A stretch of DNA of 64,000 nucleotides from the NCBI RefSeq assembly GCF_022867865.1, contig NZ_JALIEC010000005.1:1-64000 (forward strand). Reading direction: 5' to 3'. This DNA comes from Phaeobacter sp. J2-8. GTDB lineage: Bacteria > Pseudomonadota > Alphaproteobacteria > Rhodobacterales > Rhodobacteraceae. A model generated the notes under the pieces. That model was not told the DNA's origin. It ran no database searches and was given only the letters and a program-made list of their open reading frames with translations. The translations under genes and the position numbers were made by a program. Each line of letters opens with the position of its first letter. Positions within the stretch are counted from its first letter, which is position 1. Below are positions 1 to 9,491 of this stretch, in pieces.

Positions 1-1
1 G

Positions 2-286
2 ATGGAACGCAACAGCCCGCTGGCCATGGCCGCCACATTGGAGCTGATCCACCGGCTACGCGGTCCCGCCGCCACCATCCACCGCGCATTGGACGGCGAA
101 TATCGTTATACCGCGCGGGCCATGGAACATGGCGATTTCCTCGAAGGTATCCGGGCCGCGATCATCGACAAGGATCACTCTCCGCAATGGCATGACGTGC
201 TGCGCAGCCTCAAAGCCCTGCGCGTGTCGCGCATGTTGATGCCCCTTGGCCAGGACGCGCTCAGCTTTGTGGATCGGGCGACATAA
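2..286 (+). CDS. 3-hydroxyisobutyryl-CoA hydrolase (enoyl-CoA hydratase/isomerase family), C-terminal fragment
   Basis: The window opens inside this gene, so only about 94 C-terminal residues are visible and the true start lies upstream. The fragment has the tail typical of 3-hydroxyisobutyryl-CoA hydrolase: an NSPLAMAATL stretch, then EYRYTARAMEHGDFLEGIRA, then an IIDKDHSP motif. In this crotonase-fold family the enzyme removes CoA from 3-hydroxyisobutyryl-CoA in valine breakdown. The catalytic core is outside the window, so a general enoyl-CoA hydratase/isomerase cannot be fully excluded. It converges on uvrA, only 25 bases away, with no strong terminator between them. Confidence 0.75.
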   Translation: MERNSPLAMAATLELIHRLRGPAATIHRALDGEYRYTARAMEHGDFLEGIRAAIIDKDHSPQWHDVLRSLKALRVSRMLMPLGQDALSFVDRAT

Positions 287-311
287 CCAACGGCATGTCG
301 CCCCAATTGGT

Positions 312-3182
312 CTATTCCGCCGCAACCTTGCGCGGTTTCAACATCGGCGCGAGGTAATGACCGGTGTGGCTGGCCTTGACCTTGGCCACCTTTTCCGGCG
401 TGCCCTTGGCGACGATTTTGCCGCCGCCATCGCCGCCTTCGGGACCGATGTCGATGATCCAGTCAGCGGTTTTGATCACATCGAGGTTATGCTCAATCAC
501 CACCACGGAATTGCCCTGATCGACCAATTCATGCAGCACTTCCAACAGCTTGCGCACGTCTTCGAAATGCAGTCCGGTGGTCGGCTCGTCAAGGATATAG
601 AGCGTGCGCCCGGTCGAGCGTTTTGCCAATTCCTTGGACAGTTTCACGCGCTGCGCCTCGCCCCCTGACAGGGTTGTCGCCTGCTGGCCGACCTTGATGT
701 AACTCAGACCGACCCGCATCAACGCATCCATCTTGTCACGGATCGACGGCACGGCTTTGAAAAACTCCTGCGCCTCTTCAACTGTCATATCAAGAACGTC
801 AGCTATACTCTTGCCCTTAAAGCGAATTTCAAGCGTTTCGCGGTTGTAGCGCGCGCCTTTGCAGGTCTCGCATTCGACATACACGTCCGGCAGGAAATGC
901 ATCTCGATCTTGATGACACCGTCACCCTGACAGGCCTCGCAGCGCCCGCCCTTGACGTTGAAACTGAAGCGGCCAGGTTTGTAACCGCGCGCCTTGGATT
1001 CAGGCAGGCCGGCAAACCAGTCACGGATCGGGGTGAAGGCCCCGGTGTAAGTCGCTGGATTAGATCGCGGCGTTCGCCCAATCGGGCGTTGGTCAATGTC
1101 GATGACCTTGTCCAGATGCTCCAGCCCCTTGATAGTTTCGCAGGGTGCCGGGGTCTGGCGCGCGCCGTTCAGACGCATCGAGGCGGTTTTGAACAATGTC
1201 TCGATTGTCAGCGTGGATTTGCCGCCGCCGGACACGCCAGCGACACAGACAAACTTGCCCAGCGGGAATTCGGCCGTGACCTTTTTCAGGTTGTTGCCCG
1301 TGGCCTTGACCACAGTCACCGATTTTCCGTTGCCCTCACGACGTTCCGTCGGCACCGAAATTTCGCGTTTGCCGGACAGATATTGACCGGTCAGGGATTT
1401 GGGATCGGCGGCAACCTTGGCCGGGACGCCGTGCGACACCACCTGTCCGCCGTGCACACCCGCGCCGGGGCCGATGTCAAAAACATAATCGGCTTCGCGG
1501 ATCGCCTCTTCGTCGTGTTCGACGACAATCACGGTATTGCCCTGATCACGCAGGTTTTTCAGCGTGCCAAGCAGGCGATCATTGTCGCGCTGGTGCAGGC
1601 CGATTGACGGTTCATCCAGCACATAAAGCACACCGGTCAGGCCCGAGCCGATCTGGCTCGCCAGCCTGATCCGCTGACTCTCGCCGCCCGACAAGGTGCC
1701 GGAATTGCGCGACAGGGTCAGATATTCAAGACCGACATTGTTCAAGAACCCCAGCCGCTCGCGAATTTCCTTGAGGATGGCGCGGGCGATTTCGTTCTTC
1801 TGTTGCGTCAGGCTCTCCGGCACCGATTGACACCAGTCAAAAGCCTCGCGGATCGACATCTGGACAACCTGGCCGACGTGCAACAGGTGATCGCCAGAAC
1901 CGATCTTGACCGCCAGCGCCTCGGGGCGCAGACGATAGCCGTCGCAGGCATGACAATGGCGGTTGTTCTGGTAGCGTTCGAATTCCTCACGGATCCAGTT
2001 GGAATCCGTTTCCCGGTAACGACGTTCCATATTGGGAATGACGCCTTCGAACACGCGCGAGATCTGATAAACGCGGCCACCTTCGTCGTAACGGAATTCG
2101 ATTTCCTCGTCGCCGGACCCATAAAGAAACACCTGCTGCACATGCGCGGGCAGATCTTTCCAACGGGTGTTCTTGTCGAATTCGTAATGCTTGGCCAGCG
2201 CTTCGATGGTCTGCAGGAAATAAGGTGACTTGCCCTTGCGCCAGGGCGCCAGCGCGCCGTCATAGATTTTCAGCGTGGCATCCGGCACCACAAGGCGTTC
2301 GTCGAAAAACAGTTCGACCCCCAACCCGTCACATTCCGGGCAGGCCCCGAATGGCGCGTTAAAGGAAAACAACCGCGGTTCGATTTCGGGAATGGTGAAA
2401 CCACTGACCGGACAGGCAAAATTCTCGGAAAATGTAATGCGTTCCGGTTCACCTTCGCTTGGTGCGGTTTCCAGAACGGTGATCCCATCCGCCAGATCCA
2501 GCGCGGTGCGGAAACTGTCGGCCAGCCGGGTTTCCAGCCCTTCGCGCACCACGATCCGGTCAACGACAACGTCGATGTCATGGCGGTATTTCTTGTCCAG
2601 TTTCGGCGGTTCATCCAGCTCGTAAAACGCGCCATCCACCTTGACCCGTTGGAATCCCTGCTTGCGCAGCTCCATGAATTCCTTGCGATATTCGCCTTTG
2701 CGGTCGCGAATGATCGGCGCGAGGAGATAGCCGCGCGTGCCCTCCTCCAGCGCCATGACCCGATCGACCATATCCTGCACCTGCTGCGCCTCGATCGGCT
2801 TGCCCGTTGCGGGGCTGTAGGGCGTACCGGCACGCGCAAACAACAGCCGCATATAATCATAGATTTCGGTCACTGTGCCGACGGTCGAACGCGGGTTTTT
2901 CGACGTGGTTTTCTGTTCGATGGAAATTGCGGGCGACAGACCGGAAATATGGTCCACATCCGGCTTTTCCATCATATCCAGAAACTGCCGCGCATAGGCC
3001 GAAAGCGATTCCACATAGCGCCGCTGACCCTCGGCATAGATGGTATCAAACGCCAAAGAGGACTTGCCAGACCCGGACAGGCCGGTGATCACCACAAGCT
3101 GGTCCCGGGGAATATCGACGTCGATCCCCTTCAGGTTATGTTCGCGCGCACCGCGCACTTCGATATATTTCAACTCGGCCAT
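312..3182 (-). CDS. uvrA: Excinuclease ABC subunit A
   Basis: UvrA is the damage-recognition ATPase of nucleotide excision repair; it loads UvrB on distorted DNA. The protein has 956 residues, normal for the family. Visible features: a first Walker A (GLSGSGKSS), zinc-binding CxxC pairs (ACPECDG, CHACDG), an ABC signature LSGGESQR followed by LDEPSIGLH, a second Walker A (GVSGGGKST), the C-terminal zinc finger (CEACQGDG ... CETCKG) and a second signature LSGGEAQR with [10 protein letters not shown] chose the ATG at 3182 ([11 protein letters not shown]), preceded by an AGAGGTGG ribosome site, over a frame extension of 30 residues that is not UvrA-like. An SOS box lies 67 bases upstream. Confidence 0.98.
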   Translation of the reverse strand: MAELKYIEVRGAREHNLKGIDVDIPRDQLVVITGLSGSGKSSLAFDTIYAEGQRRYVESLSAYARQFLDMMEKPDVDHISGLSPAISIEQKTTSKNPRSTVGTVTEIYDYMRLLFARAGTPYSPATGKPIEAQQVQDMVDRVMALEEGTRGYLLAPIIRDRKGEYRKEFMELRKQGFQRVKVDGAFYELDEPPKLDKKYRHDIDVVVDRIVVREGLETRLADSFRTALDLADGITVLETAPSEGEPERITFSENFACPVSGFTIPEIEPRLFSFNAPFGACPECDGLGVELFFDERLVVPDATLKIYDGALAPWRKGKSPYFLQTIEALAKHYEFDKNTRWKDLPAHVQQVFLYGSGDEEIEFRYDEGGRVYQISRVFEGVIPNMERRYRETDSNWIREEFERYQNNRHCHACDGYRLRPEALAVKIGSGDHLLHVGQVVQMSIREAFDWCQSVPESLTQQKNEIARAILKEIRERLGFLNNVGLEYLTLSRNSGTLSGGESQRIRLASQIGSGLTGVLYVLDEPSIGLHQRDNDRLLGTLKNLRDQGNTVIVVEHDEEAIREADYVFDIGPGAGVHGGQVVSHGVPAKVAADPKSLTGQYLSGKREISVPTERREGNGKSVTVVKATGNNLKKVTAEFPLGKFVCVAGVSGGGKSTLTIETLFKTASMRLNGARQTPAPCETIKGLEHLDKVIDIDQRPIGRTPRSNPATYTGAFTPIRDWFAGLPESKARGYKPGRFSFNVKGGRCEACQGDGVIKIEMHFLPDVYVECETCKGARYNRETLEIRFKGKSIADVLDMTVEEAQEFFKAVPSIRDKMDALMRVGLSYIKVGQQATTLSGGEAQRVKLSKELAKRSTGRTLYILDEPTTGLHFEDVRKLLEVLHELVDQGNSVVVIEHNLDVIKTADWIIDIGPEGGDGGGKIVAKGTPEKVAKVKASHTGHYLAPMLKPRKVAAE

Positions 3183-3248
3183 GAACCACCTCTGCAGACA
3201 TGCGGTAAGACATAGTTGATGCATCCCGGATGGCCAATCAAAAAGTGA

Positions 3249-3263
3249 GAACACAAAGCGAAC
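3249..3263 (-). promoter_or_regulatory. SOS box (LexA operator) upstream of uvrA
   Basis: Read on the minus strand this is GTTCGCTTTGTGTTC, an exact GTTC-N7-GTTC direct repeat, the LexA recognition pattern known for alphaproteobacteria. It lies 67 bases before the uvrA start. The same class of site precedes lexA at 43567, so both sites can be assigned to the LexA encoded in this window. Confidence 0.85.
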
Positions 3264-3349
3264 ATTCCCCAAGGTAGGGAATTCCGCCGTTGATCACGCG
3301 CCGGGCGATGCGCAAGGATTGCGCCATTGATGGATCTTTGGGGGCCCAA

Positions 3350-5797
3350 ATGAATTTTCTTCGCATATGTATCGTCGTATTATTGGGCCTGCCCGGCCTT
3401 TTGACCGCACAGGAACGTGCGCGCACCATCCTTGTTCTGGATGCATCCGGGTCGATGTGGGGCCAGATTGATGGCGCGGCCAAGATTACGATTGCCCAGG
3501 ATGTGATGGGCGATCTGTTGGTGGCGCTGCCGGAAAATCAGGAATTGGGCCTGACCGCATATGGACACCGCACCGAAGGTGATTGCACCGATATCGAAAC
3601 CCTTGTGTCGCCGGGAATTGGCACGCGTGATGCGATTTCCGACGCCGTGAACGCGATCAAGCCGCGCGGCAAGACCCCGATGACCGATGCGGTTGTCGCC
3701 GCCGCCGAGGCGCTGCGCTATACCGATCAACCGGCGACGGTGATCCTTGTGTCTGACGGGATTGAAACCTGTCACCCCGATCCTTGCGCCGCCGCCCGCG
3801 TGCTGGAAGAAACCGGCGTTGATTTCACCGCGCATGTGGTTGGATTTGACGTCTCTGACCCAGAGGCGATCAAACAGATGCAATGTCTGGCGGATGAGAC
3901 CGGGGGTCGGTTCCTGTCCGCTTCGGATGCCGGTGAGTTGGGCACAGCCCTGACAGAGGTTGTGGTCGCCCCGGAACCAGAGCCGGTTGCCGTCACCGTG
4001 ACCTTTGTCGCAACCGAAGGCGACAACACCCCGCCGATCAGCACGCCGTTGATCTGGAACCTGACCGGGGCGGATGGCCCAATTTTCGAATTTGAACGCG
4101 GCGCCAGCGTTGCGGCCGACCTCCTGCCCGGTGAATACCGCGTGACCGTATTGCGCCCCGAGGATGAGGCCAGCGCCGAAATGACATTCACCTCTGCCAT
4201 GCAGGACCAGACCGTGGCTTTGGTATTGCCGACGCTCTTGCCTGCGGCCAGCCTTGACGCCGCCGACAGCGCGGTGGCGGGGGCGACGATCCCCGTCGAC
4301 TGGCAAGGGCCGAACGCCAAAAGCGACTATATTTCCGTGTCGCGCCCCGATGACAATGGATACGTGAATTATGTCTATACCGCCAAGGGCACTCCGGGCC
4401 AGCTGGTAATGCCGCCGGTGCCGGGACAATACGAGCTGCGGTATGTTCTGGCGGATGGGCGCAAGACGCTGGCAACCCGCGCCATTACCGTGACCGAAGC
4501 CCCCGCCAGCGTGATGGCCGATGACAGCGCGCCTGCCGGTGCAACCCTGCCCGTCACATGGGAAGGCCCGGATTATGCCAATGATTACATCGCAGTCGCG
4601 CGGCCCGACGACAATGGCTATGAAAACTATGCCTACACCCGCAAGGGCGATCCGGCGCAGCTTCTGATGCCATCGGTGCCGGGTGACTATGAGCTGCGTT
4701 ATGTGATGTCGCAGGACCGCACCGTTCTGGCGACGCAGAAAATCACCGTGACCGAAGTTGCCGCAACATTGGCGGCGCCGGACAGCGCCCTGGCGGGATC
4801 GACCCTGCCGGTGGAATGGACCGGGCCGGATTATCAAAACGATTACATCTCGGTCGCCCGTCCCGAAGACAAAGGATATGAAACCTATGTCTATACCCGC
4901 AAGGGCACGCCCGGGCAGCTTCTGATGCCGTCGGTGCCGGGAACCTATGAGCTGCGTTATGTGATGTCACAGGACCGCACGGTACTGGCGACCCGGACCA
5001 TCGAGGTGTTGGATATCAACGCCACGCTGGCCGCACCGGCCACCGCAGCCGCGGGTGAAGATGTGTCGATCGACTGGACCGGACCGGATTACAAGAACGA
5101 CTACATCTCTGTCGCCCGCCCCGGCGATGACGGATATGAGGCCTATACCTATACCCGCAAGGGATCGCCGCTCAGCGTGACCATGCCGCTGGTGCCCGGA
5201 CAATACGAGCTGCGCTATATCATGGGACAGGATCGCAAGATGCTGGCGTCGCAACCCATCGAGGTTGCGGATGTTCAGGCCACGCTCGACATTCCCGAAG
5301 CCGCACCAGCGGGCAGCCGGATCGTCGTGACCTGGGACGGTCCCGCCTATGATCAGGATTATGTCCAGATCTCGCGCCCGGGCGATAGCGGTTATGACTT
5401 TTACAGCTACACCCGCAATGGCAACCCGCTGCTGCTGCAAACCCCATCGGTGCCGGGCACCTATGAGGTGCGGTATGTGGCGGCCAGCAACGGCAAATCG
5501 GTCCTGGCCCAACAAGAGATTGTCCTGACCGAGGTGACAGCAGAGCTGCGCGCCGCAGACACAGGCCCCGCTGGCGGCAATTTCGCGATCTATTGGCAAG
5601 GCCCGGATTTCAAAGGCGATTATATTTCCATCGCCCGCGCGCAATCGTCGGACAATGAATATGAAAGCTATCAACGCACCAGCGAAGACAGCCCGATGGT
5701 GCTGAAATTACCCGAAGCCCCCGGCGCCTATGAGCTGCGGTATGTGGTCGAGACCGGTCGACGGGTCATCGCGCGCAAACCGCTTGTGGTGGAATAG
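3350..5797 (+). CDS. Secreted vWA-domain protein with six tandem C-terminal repeats
   Basis: About 815 residues. An N-terminal signal peptide (residues 1-20, ending LLTA before QERA) supports the ATG at 3350 over upstream in-frame ATGs. Residues about 25-215 form a von Willebrand factor A domain with a complete MIDAS start DASGS (31-35) and a later LVSDGIETC strand. A linker of about 85 residues follows, then six repeats of about 86 residues, each with the core GPDYxNDYISVARP, then Y-x-YTRKG, P-x-VPG-x-YELRYV, running to the C-terminus. This suggests an exported metal-ion-dependent adhesion or scaffold protein; the ligand is unknown. It is divergent from uvrA and ends at a bidirectional terminator. 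Related vWA proteins are sometimes labelled Ca-activated chloride channel homologues; I see no channel segment here. Confidence 0.85.
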   Translation: MNFLRICIVVLLGLPGLLTAQERARTILVLDASGSMWGQIDGAAKITIAQDVMGDLLVALPENQELGLTAYGHRTEGDCTDIETLVSPGIGTRDAISDAVNAIKPRGKTPMTDAVVAAAEALRYTDQPATVILVSDGIETCHPDPCAAARVLEETGVDFTAHVVGFDVSDPEAIKQMQCLADETGGRFLSASDAGELGTALTEVVVAPEPEPVAVTVTFVATEGDNTPPISTPLIWNLTGADGPIFEFERGASVAADLLPGEYRVTVLRPEDEASAEMTFTSAMQDQTVALVLPTLLPAASLDAADSAVAGATIPVDWQGPNAKSDYISVSRPDDNGYVNYVYTAKGTPGQLVMPPVPGQYELRYVLADGRKTLATRAITVTEAPASVMADDSAPAGATLPVTWEGPDYANDYIAVARPDDNGYENYAYTRKGDPAQLLMPSVPGDYELRYVMSQDRTVLATQKITVTEVAATLAAPDSALAGSTLPVEWTGPDYQNDYISVARPEDKGYETYVYTRKGTPGQLLMPSVPGTYELRYVMSQDRTVLATRTIEVLDINATLAAPATAAAGEDVSIDWTGPDYKNDYISVARPGDDGYEAYTYTRKGSPLSVTMPLVPGQYELRYIMGQDRKMLASQPIEVADVQATLDIPEAAPAGSRIVVTWDGPAYDQDYVQISRPGDSGYDFYSYTRNGNPLLLQTPSVPGTYEVRYVAASNGKSVLAQQEIVLTEVTAELRAADTGPAGGNFAIYWQGPDFKGDYISIARAQSSDNEYESYQRTSEDSPMVLKLPEAPGAYELRYVVETGRRVIARKPLVVE
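4253..5794 (+). repeat. Six in-frame tandem repeats of about 258 bp inside the vWA gene
   Basis: Six successive units of 83-87 codons encode a beta-rich-looking module with W-x-GP, DYI, RP, G-Y-x-x-Y, PG-x-YELRY and an alternating hydrophobic last strand. Units 2-4 are most alike and unit 6 is most divergent, having lost the RPxDxGY segment. The protein motif is conserved much better than the DNA, which points to old duplication under selection rather than a recent slippage array. Confidence 0.9.
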
Positions 5798-5835
5798 ATC
5801 CGGGGGTGAACAAGCCCCTGATTGCAGACAAAAAA

Positions 5836-5859
5836 GACGCCGGCATTTTGCCCGGCGTC
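5836..5859. terminator. Bidirectional rho-independent terminator
   Basis: GACGCCGG and CCGGCGTC form an 8-bp perfect stem around an 8-base loop, with A-rich sequence to the left and TTTGACTTTT to the right. It lies between the convergent vWA gene and the FAD monooxygenase gene and can serve both strands. Confidence 0.85.
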
Positions 5860-5940
5860 TTTGACTTTTGCACCCTCACCCGGTTGCATTGACCAGCCAG
5901 AGCAACCAGCCAAAGCAACCAGCGCCGCCAATCGGGAACG

Positions 5941-7107
5941 TCACTTCGTGACATCAAATCCGTAAAGCCAATCAAACTGGCGCAGCAACCGCCCGGGCGC
6001 GAAGCGCGATCCCAATCGCAACGCCGTATGCGCCGCCAATCGCAGCGGACCGGGGCGCAGATGATATTTCCAGGCATTGCCATTGGCCGCCGCCACAATC
6101 CGCTGGCACCGGGCATGCCGCGCCGCCTGATAGGCTGCGAGACCGGACTGGGCTGTATCATGCCCCGCCAGTGACGCCGCCAATGCCCAGCCATCCTCCA
6201 GCGCCATATTCGCGCCCTGTGCCAAAAACGGCAGCGTCGGATGGGCCGCATCCCCAACCAATGCGCAATGCCCCCCGACCCAGCGCGGCGCAACCGCATG
6301 ACGAAACAGCCCCCAAAGATGCACCTCGTCCACTGCGGCCAACATGGGCGGCACCGGCCCGGAAAACCCCGCAAACGCGGCGCGCAAATTCTCTGGGTCG
6401 TCGCGGTGATGCCAGCCCTCTTCGGCCCATGTCCCGCGCTCCTGGGCGGCCACAAGGTTCAGCACAGATCCGTCGCGCAGCGGGTAACACACCAGATGAC
6501 ACCCCGGCCCCATATGCACCTGCACCTCTGCTCCTTGGCCGGTCACATTGGGAATAATGGCGCGCCAGACAACCTGACCGCTGAACTGCGGCTTGGCCGC
6601 GCCAATCAGCGCATCACGCAATCTGGAATGCAGCCCATCCGCACCAACCACCAGATCCGCAGTGCGATCCACATCCCCAGCCAGCGTCACCACCGGGCGC
6701 GCACCGGGTGTGATCTGCGTGACCTGCTGTCCCAGCTCTATGGCGATACCCCGGTCACGTGCTGCGTCAAGCAACAGATCAATCAGATCCGCGCGATGCA
6801 CAAAATGATACCGCTGATCCGGCGGCAAAAGGTCAAGATCCAGCTGCGCCACGGTGGCCCCATCCGCAAAATCGCGCAGATGCACCATGTGGCCGCGCAT
6901 CGACCGGGCCGCCAGCGCCTCGGTCAGACCCAGCGCCTCAAGCACCCGCAGCCCATTGGGGCTGATCTGCAACCCGGCGCCAACCTCGGCAATCTGTTTG
7001 GCCTGTTCCAGAACCGTGACCTGTGCACCGCGCGCCGCCAGACATAGCGCCGCCGTCAGACCGCCAATTCCGCCCCCCACAACAAGCGTTTCCCGTCCAA
7101 GCAACAT
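5941..7107 (-). CDS. FAD-dependent monooxygenase (salicylate / 3-hydroxybenzoate hydroxylase type)
   Basis: A 388-residue class A flavoprotein hydroxylase. An N-terminal Rossmann motif GGGIGG (11-16) binds the ADP part of FAD, a DLVVGADGLHSRLR segment gives the DG motif, and LVGDAAHPTLPFLAQGANMALEDG is the GD motif that contacts FAD ribityl and phosphate. Family members use NAD(P)H and oxygen to hydroxylate aromatic acids; the substrate cannot be read from sequence. I start at 7107 (MLLGRETLVVGGG), preceded by GAGG; an upstream ATG at 7170 would lie inside the dksA terminator hairpin. It follows dksA on the same strand but is separated from it by that terminator. Confidence 0.88.
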   Translation of the reverse strand: MLLGRETLVVGGGIGGLTAALCLAARGAQVTVLEQAKQIAEVGAGLQISPNGLRVLEALGLTEALAARSMRGHMVHLRDFADGATVAQLDLDLLPPDQRYHFVHRADLIDLLLDAARDRGIAIELGQQVTQITPGARPVVTLAGDVDRTADLVVGADGLHSRLRDALIGAAKPQFSGQVVWRAIIPNVTGQGAEVQVHMGPGCHLVCYPLRDGSVLNLVAAQERGTWAEEGWHHRDDPENLRAAFAGFSGPVPPMLAAVDEVHLWGLFRHAVAPRWVGGHCALVGDAAHPTLPFLAQGANMALEDGWALAASLAGHDTAQSGLAAYQAARHARCQRIVAAANGNAWKYHLRPGPLRLAAHTALRLGSRFAPGRLLRQFDWLYGFDVTK

Positions 7108-7155
7108 TGTTAAGGCCTCATTTCCCCAAATACCGCATTTCGTCCGATCATACGC

Positions 7156-7185
7156 AAAACGCCGGAGCATTGGCCCCGGCGTTTT
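7156..7185 (-). terminator. Rho-independent terminator after dksA
   Basis: Read on the minus strand, AAAACGCCGG pairs with CCGGCGTTTT around a 10-base loop, with a T run at the 3' side. It lies 35 bases past the dksA stop. The stem resembles the terminator at 5836 (ACGCCGG/CCGGCGT). Confidence 0.85.
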
Positions 7186-7219
7186 GCAATTCTCAAATCA
7201 ATGACGATCCAAAAGATCA

Positions 7220-7642
7220 TCAATCGTCGCGATGCACCTTTTCGCGGCGCTCGTGACGTTCCTGTGCCTCAAGGCTCATCGTGGCGATGGGCCGTGCATC
7301 CAGACGTTTGAGCGAGATCGGCTCGCCGGTCACTTCGCAATAGCCATATTCGCCTTCGTCAATACGGCGCAGCGCGGCATTGATCTTGGCCACCAGCTTG
7401 CGTTGACGGTCCCGGGTGCGCAATTCCAGCGCGCGGTCGGTCTCTTCGCTGGCGCGATCGGCCACATCGGGAATATTGCGCGTGCTGTCCTGAAGCCCCT
7501 CGAGCGTGTCGCGGGTTTCGGCCATCAGGTCATTTTTCCAGGTGTTCAGCTTGCGTCGAAAATATTCAAGCTGGCGATCATTCATAAATGGTTCGTCCTC
7601 AGCGGGACGGTAATCGTCGGGCAGAAACGCTTCCTGTTTCAT
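7220..7642 (-). CDS. dksA: DksA/TraR-type RNA polymerase-binding transcription factor, zinc-site variant
   Basis: A 140-residue DksA. In this family the protein enters the RNA polymerase secondary channel and, with ppGpp, reprograms transcription initiation. A long coiled coil (about 20-95) carries the functional tip as D59-V-A-D62-R-A64, matching the essential D...A of E. coli DksA. The C-terminal zinc-finger region is degenerate: of the four expected cysteines only C102 remains; the others are replaced by T105, S123 and A126. This resembles, as I recall, the Rhodobacter sphaeroides DksA homologue RSP2654, which also departs from the four-cysteine form. The ATG at 7642 is chosen because GGGAG lies just upstream; a longer frame to 7813 has unrelated sequence. 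The gene is divergent from moxR and has its own terminator. Confidence 0.93.
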   Translation of the reverse strand: MKQEAFLPDDYRPAEDEPFMNDRQLEYFRRKLNTWKNDLMAETRDTLEGLQDSTRNIPDVADRASEETDRALELRTRDRQRKLVAKINAALRRIDEGEYGYCEVTGEPISLKRLDARPIATMSLEAQERHERREKVHRDD

Positions 7643-7822
7643 ATCCGCTCCCTCTTTATTTCCAGCCTCAGAACCTATCACGATGTAACTCCTTTTGGCT
7701 GGGTACCCCTGCGGGCACCGATTAAACCCTGTACACGGGAATGTCACTACACAAAGCGCTGTATTGCCGCGAATTAAAGCGGTCGCTAGGGTCGCCAGCA
7801 AACCAGAGATCAAGGATCAAAG

Positions 7823-8662
7823 ATGAAATTTCAGGGCACCGAGAGCTATGTCGCAACCGACGATTTGACTGTGGCCGTGAACGCCGCCGTCACATTGGAA
7901 AGACCGCTTCTGGTCAAGGGGGAACCGGGCACCGGCAAGACCGAACTGGCCCGGCAGGTGGCGGATGCGCTGGGGCTGGAGATGCTGGAATGGAACATCA
8001 AATCCACCACCAAGGCGCAACAGGGCCTGTATGAATATGATGCCGTGTCACGCCTGCGCGACAGCCAGCTGGGCGATGAACGCGTGCATGACGTGCGCAA
8101 TTACATCCGCAAGGGCAAGCTGTGGCAGGCGTTTGAATCGGACAAGAAAGTGGTGCTGTTGATCGACGAGATCGACAAGGCCGACATCGAGTTCCCCAAT
8201 GATCTTTTGCAGGAACTCGACAAGATGGAATTCCACGTCTACGAGACCGGCGAAACGGTCAAGGCCGCCCTGCGCCCGATCGTGATCATCACGTCCAACA
8301 ATGAAAAAGAACTGCCAGACGCCTTTTTGCGGCGCTGCTTCTTTCACTACATTCGGTTCCCCGACCCGGACACCATGCGCAAGATCGTCGAGGTCCATCA
8401 CCCCGGCATCAAAGACGCGCTGCTGACCACGGCATTGACCCAGTTCTATGAGCTGCGCGAGCAAACGGGATTGAAGAAAAAACCATCGACATCCGAAGTG
8501 CTGGATTGGTTGAAGCTGCTCCTGGCAGAGGATCTGACAGCCGAGGATCTGGCACGGGACGGTGCCAATGCCCTGCCCCGGCTTCATGGTGCGCTGTTGA
8601 AAAACGAACAGGATGTGCATCTGTTTGAACGGCTGGCCTTCATGGCGCGCCGATCGCGCTGA
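7823..8662 (+). CDS. MoxR-family AAA+ ATPase
   Basis: A 279-residue AAA+ ATPase of the MoxR/CoxD type, with Walker A GEPGTGKT (33-40), Walker B LLIDEID, sensor-type IITSNNEKELPDAFLRRC with arginine finger, and a C-terminal lid. MoxR ATPases work as chaperones that mature metal or protein complexes with a partner vWA protein. A CoxE-type vWA gene lies 2.4 kb downstream on the same strand (11096), a likely partner. Start chosen at ATG 7823; it is divergent from dksA. Confidence 0.92.
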   Translation: MKFQGTESYVATDDLTVAVNAAVTLERPLLVKGEPGTGKTELARQVADALGLEMLEWNIKSTTKAQQGLYEYDAVSRLRDSQLGDERVHDVRNYIRKGKLWQAFESDKKVVLLIDEIDKADIEFPNDLLQELDKMEFHVYETGETVKAALRPIVIITSNNEKELPDAFLRRCFFHYIRFPDPDTMRKIVEVHHPGIKDALLTTALTQFYELREQTGLKKKPSTSEVLDWLKLLLAEDLTAEDLARDGANALPRLHGALLKNEQDVHLFERLAFMARRSR

Positions 8663-9023
8663 ACCTTTTGCGCGTAACCTTCGGGTCAGGGCATTTGGTG
8701 CCGGGGCATTTTGTGCCGGGGCCGTTGAAAATTTTCGCGTATCGCGGAATACTTGTGAGGCGCATCACAAATGAAAACGCCTGACGCAGGTCAAAACCGC
8801 GTCAGGCACGGCCTGTACATCCGCGCAACATCTGGTGGCATCTGGCACACCCTTCCACAAGCCAACCCCTTGATTCGGCTGAATTGCAACGCTTTCGCCC
8901 GCCCGGGAAACCGGGCGAAATTGCGACTTAGAAATTCACAACATTGCCCTATACTCACCGTAAAGACGACAAAGCCATGAAGGATGTCTTAAGGCATCTG
9001 AGAGAGCAGGCAGAAAAAATACG
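8663..9023. other. Intergenic region with short direct repeat and two hairpins
   Basis: This 361-base gap holds no convincing gene. It contains a 15-base near-perfect direct repeat in tandem (8689-8703 and 8704-8718, GGGCATTTGGTGCCG type), a 9-bp hairpin at 8779-8807 (GCCTGACGC/GCGTCAGGC) which may terminate moxR although it lacks a T run, and a second 9-bp inverted repeat at 8893-8920 (TTTCGCCCG/CGGGCGAAA). The promoter for the following GNAT gene probably lies after 8920. Confidence 0.6.
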
Positions 9024-9488
9024 ATGTCCAACGAGACACCCAAACTCACGATCGCAATTCGCAAGCTGATCGCCGACGACAAAGCCCAATGGCAAGAGTT
9101 GTGGCGGCAGTATCTGGCGTTTTACGAGACCGAGTTGGATGCGGCGATCTATGACAGCACGTTCGAACGTTTGCTGGGAACTGATCCGCGCGATTTCAAT
9201 GCCCTTGTTGCCGAAGTGGATGGCCGTCTTGTTGGTCTGACACATTTTCTGTTCCACCGTCATGGCTGGAAACAGGAAGAGGTCTGTTATCTGCAAGACC
9301 TCTATGCTGTGCCCGATCTTCGCGGGCATGGAATCGGTCGCAAGCTGATGGAAGCGGTTTATGACGCCGCAGATCAGGCACAGGCCCCAAATGTTTATTG
9401 GCTCACTCAGGAGTTCAACCACACGGCGCGCGATCTTTATGACCGCATCGGCGTGTTGACCCCCTTCATCAAATACCAGAGAGCCTGA
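9024..9488 (+). CDS. GNAT-family N-acetyltransferase
   Basis: A 154-residue single-domain GNAT protein. The acetyl-CoA pyrophosphate loop appears as DLRGHGIGRKLM at about 98-109, after the DLYAV strand; the C-terminal segment YDRIGVLTPFIKYQR is also typical. It transfers an acetyl group from acetyl-CoA to an amine; the acceptor is unknown. It is followed three bases later by the DUF2927 lipoprotein gene, so the two are probably co-transcribed. Confidence 0.88.
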   Translation: MSNETPKLTIAIRKLIADDKAQWQELWRQYLAFYETELDAAIYDSTFERLLGTDPRDFNALVAEVDGRLVGLTHFLFHRHGWKQEEVCYLQDLYAVPDLRGHGIGRKLMEAVYDAADQAQAPNVYWLTQEFNHTARDLYDRIGVLTPFIKYQRA

Positions 9489-9491
9489 GCC

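Noticed and set aside
8771-8980. 69-codon plus-strand frame after moxR
   Set aside because: It runs through two hairpins, has no clear ribosome site and no family resemblance.
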